A stretch of 64,000 nucleotides of DNA, from the NCBI GenBank assembly GCA_016490735.1, contig JAEMWC010000008.1:347001-411000 (forward strand). Reading direction: 5' to 3'. This stretch comes from Pachyseris speciosa. Lineage: Eukaryota; Cnidaria; Anthozoa; Scleractinia; Pachyseridae. The notes below the pieces were generated by a model that was not told the DNA's origin, made no database searches, and saw only the letters and a program-made list of their open reading frames with translations. Positions within the stretch are counted from its first letter, which is position 1. Every line of letters begins with the position of its first letter. Positions 56,297 through 64,000 of this stretch are shown piece by piece. Made by a program: the position numbers and the translations under genes.

Positions 56297-57163
56297 TTAG
56301 AGAGATTAAGTTCGAGGTTTTTCGGCTTTTCCCGCGAACCGCGAACGTCAAGAAGTCACGTGACCAGTGCCTTGCCGTCAGGTTTGCGGTTTGAGGTTCA
56401 CGTTTGTACGGCTAGACCACACTCTAGAGGTAAGTGATTTACCGCAAGGTTTTTTGCATCCTAAAACATCACAATCCCACGTTTGAGAGGAAATGCTACC
56501 TTTTATAACTCTTTCGCTTATTGATTATCGAATTCTTTTTCATAGAAACGTAATTTTGAAGACGATTTCTCAGCTCAGATAGAAGTGAACGAATGAATGA
56601 AAACAAACATGGCGGCCGGCTATTTGTTGTTAGAACCAACCACGAATCTTAAGCCCCGAATATGGGCAGACGGTAAACGTAAAACCGCTAACCGCAAACC
56701 GCGGTTTGCCGTTTGCGGTAAGATGGCCAAACCTGTATCTTAATCTCTCTATTAGAGAGATTCCCGCGAACCGCGAACGTCAAGAAGTCACGTGACTAGT
56801 GTTTGCGGTTTGAGGTTCACGTTTGTACGGCTAGACCACGCTCTAGAGGTAAGTGATTTACCGCAAGGATTTTTGCACCCTAAAACATCACAATCCCACG
56901 TTTCAGAGGAAATACTACTTTTAAGAACTCTTTCGCCTATTAATTATCGATTTTTTTTTTCATAGAAACGCAATTTTTAAGACGACTTCTCAGCTAAAAT
57001 AGAAGTGAACGAATGAATGAAAACAAACATGGCGACCGGCTATTTGTTACCCGTGAATCTTAAGTCCCGAATACGGGTAGACAGCTAACGTGAAACCGCT
57101 AACCGCAAACCGCCGTTTGCCGTTTGCGGTAAGATGGCCAAACCTCGATCTTAAGGTCTCTAT
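56297..57163. repeat. Tandem pair of ~410-455-bp MITE copies
   Basis: Copy 1 56297-56753, copy 2 56751-57163, sharing the junction TCTCTCTATTAGAGAGA. Ends TTAGAGAGATTAAG / CTTAATCTCTCTAA. Shared interior: CCGCGAACGTCAAGAAGTCA, GTAAGTGATTTACCGCAAGG, CCGTTTGCGGTAAGATGGCC. Copy 2 has lost a short piece at its left end. No coding. Confidence 0.85.
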
Positions 57164-57503
57164 TAAATCTAACCTGACCTGTGACACTAAAAACCTCATT
57201 TACATGATTCAATGCAACCGCTGTAATTTACAATACATAGGAGAGACTAAACGACGTTTAAAAGACCGATTTAATGAACACCGCCGTACCATAGATAACC
57301 CTAACACCAAATCTAAACCTACCACAGTCGCGGAACATTTCCTCTCCACTCCTAACCACACTGCTAATGACATGCAATTAATCCCCATTGAGAAAATATT
57401 TTCTAACAGAGACTCAATCCGTAAGGTCAGGGAAGCTTTTTTAATTTCAAAAGGCAGAACAATTGATCCTGAAGGTCTTAACATCCGCGAAGAAACATAT
57501 TAG
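57164..57503 (+). pseudogene. Penelope-like element C-terminus (GIY-YIG endonuclease)
   Basis: Encodes NLIYMIQCNRCNLQYIGETK, RLKDRFNEHRR and VREAFLISKGRTIDPEGLN to TAG. This is a GIY-YIG nuclease in the variant (IYMIQC..C..QYIGET) used as the C-terminal endonuclease of Penelope-like retroelements, which nick target DNA to prime reverse transcription. The arginine (RLKDRF) and glutamate (REAFLI) of the active site are present. The reverse transcriptase is missing: the 5' side abuts the MITE. A 3' UTR follows to about 57680 with the hairpin GGCTGGTTTGGCCAGCC. Confidence 0.8.
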
Positions 57504-57871
57504 TTTATTTTTTCTTATAAGTTTATCTTTTTTAGACCTTTTTTCTAGTATTTTATTTTACACTGTCAATCATTTTAGTTTTACGTGTTTCCGGTATATA
57601 ACTACATACATATTGTACCTGAAGAAGGCTGGTTTGGCCAGCCGAAATATAGTACACAAAACTTAAAACCATTCTACGTTGTATCGGCCCTTGCTTTTAT
57701 ACTCTCATAAATAATTGGCCCGTTTTTGTGGATGACATTTTTAGTTACACGTATAGAACAAGCGGCTAATCATTGGCGTTATCACCTCCGTCAGGGATTC
57801 AACAAGCTCACTCGCCCTGGCATTTTGCCTACCTTGCAAAACAAACCACACTTTTAAAACGAATGAGATCT

Positions 57872-58110
57872 GGGCCCGGTTGTTCAAAAGCCGATTAACC
57901 CTAATCCAAGATTAAGAATTACCCAAGGACTTTATTTCTCTATCTACAAACGTTGTTCAACGCTGATATTCTGCAGAATTTTACATTAGAGGATGTCAAT
58001 ACTGAAAAGCAAAAAGCACCAAAAGAAACTTTCATCCAAAACTTACAAACTGCAACCAAAGTTTACGTTCATCCTGGATTAAGTTAATCGGCTTTCGAAC
58101 AACCGGGCCC
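57872..58110. mobile_element. MITE with GGGCCCGGTTGTTC ends
   Basis: Ends GGGCCCGGTTGTTCAAAAGC and GCTTTCGAACAACCGGGCCC, then CGATTAACC / GGATTAAGTTAATCG. No clear target duplication. Confidence 0.75.
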
Positions 58111-58189
58111 TGGTCAGTTTATATTTCAAGAATATTTTTCCGATTAAGGTTTTAATCACGGACACATTTTAAGGGGTTGGCTCTATGGT

Positions 58190-58640
58190 AAGCTCCGGAA
58201 ATTACTGTTATTCACTATGTTCGAGAGAAAAACCGAGAGCGGAGGTATATATGGATTATACAAACGTTCAAGGTATTTATTTTAAAACAGTTTTTCCGTG
58301 TAAAGCCTATCTCATAGGGCCCGGATTCAAGCAACATGCAACGCAACATGCAACGCCCTCAATGGGAAGTGTGACATTTTCACATGACTGCGAGAAACTG
58401 TAACATTGTGTAAACAAAAATCCTTTTGAGGCGTTTCATTATGTAGTATGTGCCCGGTATATTTGTTACTTTGTTTACCTGTTTTGTGACATTGGATTGG
58501 GTTTGTTCAGTTTGTTCGGTGATTCTCTTTATCTGCTTTTTATTGGACGGTTACAGTCGGAAAAGTTTCAGTAATTACCGTTATTCACCATGTTGGAGAG
58601 AAAAACCGAGATCGGCAGTAGGACTGATTTACCTGACTTA
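58190..58640. repeat. Direct repeat, ~375 bp apart
   Basis: GAAATTACTGTTATTCACTA...GAGAGAAAAACCGAGAGCGG at 58197-58243 recurs as TAATTACCGTTATTCACCAT...AACCGAGATCGG at 58571-58616. Not coding. Confidence 0.6.
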
Positions 58641-58823
58641 TTTCAAGATAGACCGCGAGCGGTCGTCCTTTGTTCCTCAGAACCACACAAGTTAAAATTA
58701 TGCAAATTTTGGCAAAAAAAGGAGGAGAGATTGGGGCGAGAGAGGAAAAAGGACGACCGCGGGTTTTTTTTTTTTTTTCAGCGAAACGGAAATTCCGATT
58801 GGTCGGCTACTTATCAATCTGAA

Positions 58824-58869
<46 letters not shown>

Positions 58870-58883
58870 GGAGTGAAACACGA

Positions 58884-59060
58884 AAATTTGGTTTATCAAC
58901 GGAGTTGATAAAGTAAATTGACCACCGTACAGGGATTCCATTAGCTGACGTTTCGAGGGTTAATCCGCTCCGACGAAGGGCTAACGCTCGAAACGTCAGC
59001 AAATCGAATCCCCGCACGGTGGTCAATTTACATTATCAACTCCGTTGATAAACCAAATTT
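58884..59060. mobile_element. 177-bp MITE AAATTTGGTTTATCAACGG
   Basis: Near-complete palindrome: AAATTTGGTTTATCAACGGA at the left and its complement at the right, then ATTGACCACCGTRCGGGGATTC and GCTGACGTTTCGAG arms around a short centre. Confidence 0.85.
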
Positions 59061-59184
59061 ACTTGTCAATCTGTCAACAGCTTTATTTCTGCGAGAGAAG
59101 AACTCGATGGGCATTCACCTTCGATCATCGTGGTTATTCCACTTCGAAGTATCGTGCCAGAGCAGTTGGCAAGCAATGAGCTGG

Positions 59185-60072
59185 GTCACGTAAAATGGGG
59201 TTGGAAGGCCCACACTACTCCTGCTCGTATGTTTGCAGATAAAGATTATTACACGGCTCAAAACCGTATCCTTAAAAAGATAAGAAGACTGGCTGTATGG
59301 TCAACGGACGCACTGAAATGAGCCAAACCAAACCGAGATAAAATGCCTCAAAGGGCGTGAAAACCACAGTCGCGAAGCAGAAACAACAAGGGTTCCAACA
59401 AACAGTCGTTGATAACCAAAGACAGGGGCACCCAACGACAAGTTTCGGTAGATATTTGTTCGGAGGAGGGTAGTTCGCCTTGAGCTTTCGGAGTCGATTG
59501 AAGAGTACACTCGGATTTTCGTGACTAAAACGTGGCCTAAAAGATTCGAAATTTGGAAATCATAGCCCCTGAAATTTTCGGAAAGGTCGTAATTGCTGTT
59601 TTTGGCAGTCAAAAACGTCAGCTAACATTTTCGGAAAGAAAATAGATCCCTAGAAAGTGCGTGGAAAGTTGATTTCAGCTTGCATTTACTCAAAGGAAGA
59701 TTTTGTTCCCTAACATTTTCGGGCAATTAAAATTTCAGCTAGGGAATCCGAAAAGATGAATTTCTTCTAGCTGATGAAAACATCCCTTTAAGCAGACTTC
59801 AAACACCATAAGATACTTAAAAATGCCTTTCTACAGCTTTTGGTCGATTTGGCTCGTTGGGTGCCCCTGCAAAGAAATGACCTCTGACGTCAAAATACTA
59901 TGGATGCGACAGTTAAGCACATGGCTCTCTTTAGTTACTAACATGCAAATCCTCTATATCATCATGTTAACCCGCTGAAACCATACAAGAAGCTAAATCG
60001 GTCAAAAGACCGAAACAGAAGTGGCACACATACGAGCAGGAGTCGTGTAAGCCTTCCAACCCCATTTAACGT
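59185..60072. repeat. Inverted repeat bracketing the 6-bp-TSD element
   Basis: AATGGGGTTGGAAGGCCCAC ... CTCCTGCTCGTATGTTTGCA (59195-59240) matches inverted CATACGAGCAGGAGTCGTGT...CCTTCCAACCCCATT (60028-60066). The 59423-59869 element sits within the span. Confidence 0.65.
59423..59869. mobile_element. CAGGGGCACCCAACGA element, copy 1 (6-bp duplication)
   Basis: Ends CAGGGGCACCCAACGA and TCGTTGGGTGCCCCTG, flanked by the exact hexamer CAAAGA (59417-59422 and 59870-59875). 447 bp, non-coding; internal GAAAGGTCGTAATTGCTGTT and CAGCTAACATTTTCGG motifs. Confidence 0.9.
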
Positions 60073-61339
60073 GCGAAAGGTCGGTGACAAATTCTACAAT
60101 ACTGGGACGCTTCTTCACCCTTTTGCTTCCTTCCTCGTTTATTTTGAGCGACCTTCTTTTTCGGTGTTCCCAAACTCAATACAAAACCATTGTTCTCATA
60201 CCGGCAATTCCAATGGCAGCAAAAATAGAAATTCTTACCGAACAAAACGGTAGCGGACGAACAGACACATTTGTTTGCAGAAACGAGGCACGAGAAATGG
60301 TATCACTTGTCAAAGCGGGCTGTCAATTAAAAAACAAAGGCGTGAAAAGCGGCAAATCGCCAGATCAAAGTTCGCTCAGGCTCCGCCCTCGCTCCTCGAG
60401 GCTTCACCGCTCGCTCGCTCCTCGCGCGTTATCGCATCTTACCGTGACGCAAAAGAAAAATAAGAGGCTGCTCGCAGTCTAATTTCAAGGCATGTTTTTA
60501 TAGATTTTTCATATAAAGGCCATCTCCCAAGAGGACAAAATCTGGCTAATTAGTCATGTTCTCAAGCAACGCTCTCAACGGAAAGTGTGAGATTTGCACT
60601 GACACGACTCCGAGAAACTATCAAGTAACATCTCAGCGACAAGAGGCAACTAAAAACAATCATGCTTTACAAACAACAGATTTGCACAAAAGCACAGTGG
60701 GTTGTTGATTTTATTATTTGTTGCTTTGTTTGCCCGCATGTTTTCATTACAAATTTTTTTTCCTCAAAAGGATTGTTTTCGTGGACTGAATCACGAGAGA
60801 GAGGACGGTTCCCAAAACATTAAATTCGATTGACATTTTCCAGCCAAAACGTCTTATGCGCCAATCGGAATACAGAGAGTAATCGCGAGCTGAGCTTCTC
60901 ACCCCTTGAGATTGAAGGAAAGATTTCACAAGTGAAGGCTGAAAAATACATAGGATTTAGTACACAGAAGGCGTTTTCCAGAATAAAATATCTATTTTCC
61001 AAAGAAAAGAGAACGAAATATAGCTGAGTAGTTCATTTTATTCTGATAGCTGAGTTAATCTTTTGTCTCACGATTGAGTCACAAAGATGTGGATCGTTCT
61101 CTCCCAAATGAAATGTCACGATATAAGGCCTGGCCACTCAGCTGCCCACTTCCAAACTAAACAGATAATCAAATGAGGAATGATCCTCGCAGTTGATTAT
61201 GATTCATTTCATATATCATTCACATAAACAGATTATGCAGCTAATGGACGGCTGGCCGGAGTGCAATCAAAAGCGGTGTAAGACCTTTGTATCCCCCCAC
61301 CCCGACCAACGCCGGGCTAATGCAATTCTTAAGCTTATA
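59876..61339. other. Spacer, no supported gene
   Basis: A 132-codon plus frame (60084-60482) ends in a low-complexity R/S/P-rich stretch and has no motif. Other frames are short. Nothing else is supported. Confidence 0.35.
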
Positions 61340-61769
61340 CAGTAAAAACGCACGTATAAGAACCTGGGTTTTAAGAACCTGTTAGGCTAAAATTTTCATT
61401 TTAAGTCCCCTCCACATAAGAACCTATTAAGGCTAAAATTTTAAGTTAGGGTCTTAATCGTTGGAGTTGCTGTAGAAGTGTCCCAAGATTTTCTTGGTAT
61501 TAACTTTGAAATGGTATTTCAGAGAACTGACAATGAGTTTGTTTGAGCAGATGTTATGTTAAGGACATACCTGCATTGTACTGCCTTTGGGCATTTATTA
61601 TTTTTATTATTTTTGTATTATGAGATGATATTTATAATATATTTAAATGAAAATATAAGAACCTATTTTAAGAACCTTGGTAGCCTAAATTTGCTTTAAG
61701 TACCATTTATATAAGAACCTGTTTAGGCTAAGTTAAAAAATCCAGGTTCTTATATGCGAGTTTTTACTG
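61340..61769. mobile_element. Tc1/mariner-type MITE CAGTAAAAACGC, copy 2
   Basis: TA at 61338-61339 and 61770-61771. Ends CAGTAAAAACGCACGTATAA and ATATGCGAGTTTTTACTG. AAGAACCT motifs as in 54565-55040. Confidence 0.9.
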
Positions 61770-61779
61770 TATTATATCT

Positions 61780-62060
61780 GCCAACTTTTTCTGAGTCACA
61801 TGCGTGAGATTTTCGTCTCCCCATAACCGGGATTTCCGAATATCCCGAAGACTTCCTATAAATTCTACCGAAAATGTTCAAAGATGTTCGAACGGATTCG
61901 TTTCCTGTGGCCCTCAAACTGAAACTGGAGACTCAAACTAGCCTGCGAATACGCAGTTTATTGGAACATTTTCGGGGAATTGAATTGAAGTTTTGTTGTT
62001 AATGTGAGTCAGGCGTGAGAAGTCTACTCACAGCAGGTCACAGGCGTGAGACTAACTCAT
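61780..62060. repeat. Dispersed repeat family, copy 2
   Basis: Partner of 26685-27050, starting CTGCCAACTTTTTCTGAGTC (a block also present at 30899) and ending GGCGTGAGACTAACTCAT. Confidence 0.55.
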
Positions 62061-62529
62061 AAGCTTACTGAAGATCCTTACATTCAAGAATTTAGAAGCA
62101 ACTGACCCGGTCAAAGCCCAAATATACCTACTTTTACATGAAATATCGCAAAGCAGAATTCTGACCTTGAAAAAACGTTCAGATCATTGCCTTGATCTAG
62201 ATCTTCAGACCAGGAACACGCCGGCTTCCAAGGTTGTTTATCATTTACCAAATAATTCCGGAAATTTCGGTTGGAATGTAAATGGAAAGCCTATTTTGGT
62301 CTTCCCAAATGGAAAATTTCCGGGGAAAACGGAATTTCTTGAAAGGTAGTCCAAAATTCCAAACGGAATCAGTTCCAAATAGAAATGTGCGTTCCATTTA
62401 CTCATTTCTACCAGTTCCAGGCCTTTCGGCTTGGATCGCTCTGAAAACCTGATTGTTGGGAATGCTTGTGTAAATGGAAAACGCGCGTCCCATGGAAATT
62501 GTCATTTGGGTGTTTGTTGCGTACCATTT

Positions 62530-62869
62530 CAGGGGCACCCAACGACAAGTTTCGGTAGATATCTGTTCGGTGGAGGGTAATTCGCCTTGCGCTTTCGGCG
62601 TCGATTAAAAAGTGCACTTGGATTTTAATAACTAAAATGTAGCCTAAAAGATTCGCAATTGGAAAATCATAACGCCTGAGGTTTTCGGAAAGGTCGTAAT
62701 TGCTGTTTTGGGCAATCAAAAACGTCAGCTAGCATTTTCGGAAAGAAAATAGTTCCCTAGAAAGTTCGTGAAAAGTTAATTTCAGCTCGCATTTTCTCAA
62801 ATAAAGATTTTGTTCCCTAAAAATGGCTTTCTACAGCTTTTGATTGATTTGGTTCGTTGGGTGCCCCTG
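62530..62869. mobile_element. CAGGGGCACCCAACGA element, copy 2 (6-bp duplication)
   Basis: Flanked by the exact hexamer CCATTT (62524-62529 and 62870-62875). 340 bp, colinear with copy 1 but lacking ~110 bp near the right end. Confidence 0.92.
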
Positions 62870-62950
62870 CCATTTACTGCAACAATCGACCAACCGGTTT
62901 TCCCGTGTAAATGGTAAACAACCCAAACTCCACGGCGAGTACGAGGCAAT

Positions 62951-63450
62951 CACATTTTCACAGGCGCCCCAAGCTCATGCTGAGTATCGTATCACGCAAT
63001 ATACATGTAAACAAGATGGCTGCAAATTATAAGGATTTGTATGGGAATCCCGGTAATCAGTTCTAGTTGATAGATATACGAAAAACTTCTCGATAAAAAA
63101 GCCTTACCTTACATCCAAGGTGTGTTGCTTGCTATCTGTGTGGTTATTTTACCGATCTATCGCGATTTGAGCGAGTTATGTGCTTCCTGTGTTCCCTTTC
63201 TCTTATAAAGAGTGGAAACACAGGAAGCACATAAATCGCTCAAATCGCGATAGATCGGTAAAATAACCACACAGATAGCAAGCAACACACCTTGGATGTA
63301 AGGTAAGGCTTTTTTATTGAGGAGTTTTTCGTATATCTATCAACTAGAACTGATACCGGGATTCCCATACAAATCCTTACAATTTGCAGCCATCTTGTTT
63401 ACATGTATATTGCGTGATACGATACTCAGCATGAGCTTGGGGCGCCTGTG
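62951..63450. mobile_element. ~490-bp near-perfect fold-back element
   Basis: Arms 62959-63198 and 63211-63450 are inverted copies at about 97%, outermost CACAGGCGCCCCAAGCTCAT, with a ~12-bp loop (TTCTCTTATAAA). AGGCAAT flanks both sides (62944-62950 and 63451-63457), a likely 7-bp target duplication. No coding. Confidence 0.9.
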
Positions 63451-63457
63451 AGGCAAT

Positions 63458-64000
63458 ACATGGAAAATTTTCCTGCCTGATTTTACTTTTCTCTGCTTCC
63501 CTAAATAATTTGTACTGAAGGAAGGTGTCGGTATACATGCGTGGGCTGTATGAAATTATGTTTTACGTAATATTTTCAAAATGTGTTGTTTGAAAAGCGA
63601 GCCAAAATGGCGGCGGTGACTCATTGGTGTGGAATAAATGTGTCACGTGTTGGCTCTTGACCAATTACAGTCGAGTAATTTTGTTGCAGCTGCGGCTTGT
63701 CGAGTCGTTGTGAGGCGCGTTGTTTTTGCAGGAAATTCACGCAAACACAATCCATTTTGACGAGTTATATTGTACCAGGTGCAACTATTTCCTGTTGGGC
63801 ATCAGCAGATGTCATATATTCAGGCTGATCTTTGTTGGAAGTGTGTCTAGATCGCTTTGGCGTCTGTTGCACGTTGTGAAATTCATGCAAATTGCGGTGA
63901 GTGTATCTTGCATTGTGGTTCTATCAAGTTTGTCAATTTTGGATTCGAAATCGATAAGCTTAACTTTTATCGATTATTAGGATTGTGTTTTCTCGCACCG
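63458..64000. other. Right edge, no gene seen
   Basis: AAAATGGCGGCGGTGAC near 63604 and a CCAAT-type motif near 63660 recall the GC-rich 5' ends of host genes, but no coding start is supported within the window. Confidence 0.3.

Noticed and set aside
60084..60482. 132-codon plus-strand gene
   Set aside because: Ends in low-complexity R/S/P sequence and lacks any recognisable motif.

Overview
This is animal nuclear DNA, most likely from an anthozoan cnidarian (stony coral or sea anemone). Reasons: one clear intron-rich host gene of metazoan type (a TspanC8 tetraspanin); an AT-rich background with no bacterial operons; and a very dense, diverse load of cut-and-paste transposons, MITEs, LINE fragments, a Penelope-type element and a Polinton/Maverick, the mixture typical of cnidarian genomes. 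The species cannot be fixed from the window alone.

Layout. (1) 0-9 kb: a broken DDE_Tnp_4-type transposase (16-1226), a MITE packed with TAAGACGCG sites, a 616-bp fold-back element carrying mirrored copies of a small open frame, a LINE tail hit by a TTAA-type element, and a MYND-finger gene remnant. (2) 9.7-33.3 kb, minus strand: an apparently intact eight-exon tetraspanin gene. It encodes 261 residues, every intron is phase 0, and the large loop has eight cysteines, the TspanC8 signature of ADAM10 partners. (3) Inside its third intron (14.1-29.6 kb) lie a LINE fragment and a decayed ~9.6-kb Polinton (16.5-26.2 kb). The Polinton has inverted repeats, a protein-primed-type DNA polymerase B, a retroviral-type integrase, a packaging-ATPase stub, structural-protein remnants, and a tandem triplet of small related genes that I do not recognise. 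(4) 33.7-40 kb: three hAT-type elements with 8-bp target duplications (two have poly-G ends, one still carries a transposase remnant), a RecQ-like helicase fragment, and more MITEs. (5) 40.7-56 kb: Harbinger components (nuclease at 41.6-43.0 kb, MADF gene at 55.1-55.5 kb) bounded by inverted promoter-bearing repeats. Between them is an inverted duplication of a zinc-ribbon/HECT E3-ligase-like gene whose arms are riddled with younger insertions. (6) 56-64 kb: a tandem MITE pair, a Penelope GIY-YIG endonuclease remnant, a MITE family with exact 6-bp target duplications, and a 492-bp near-perfect fold-back.

Only the tetraspanin looks like a working host gene. Most other protein-coding stretches are transposon genes broken by stops, frameshifts or nested insertions. 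Many element boundaries were set by reading terminal inverted repeats and target-site duplications directly, so the order of insertion can be reconstructed in several places.
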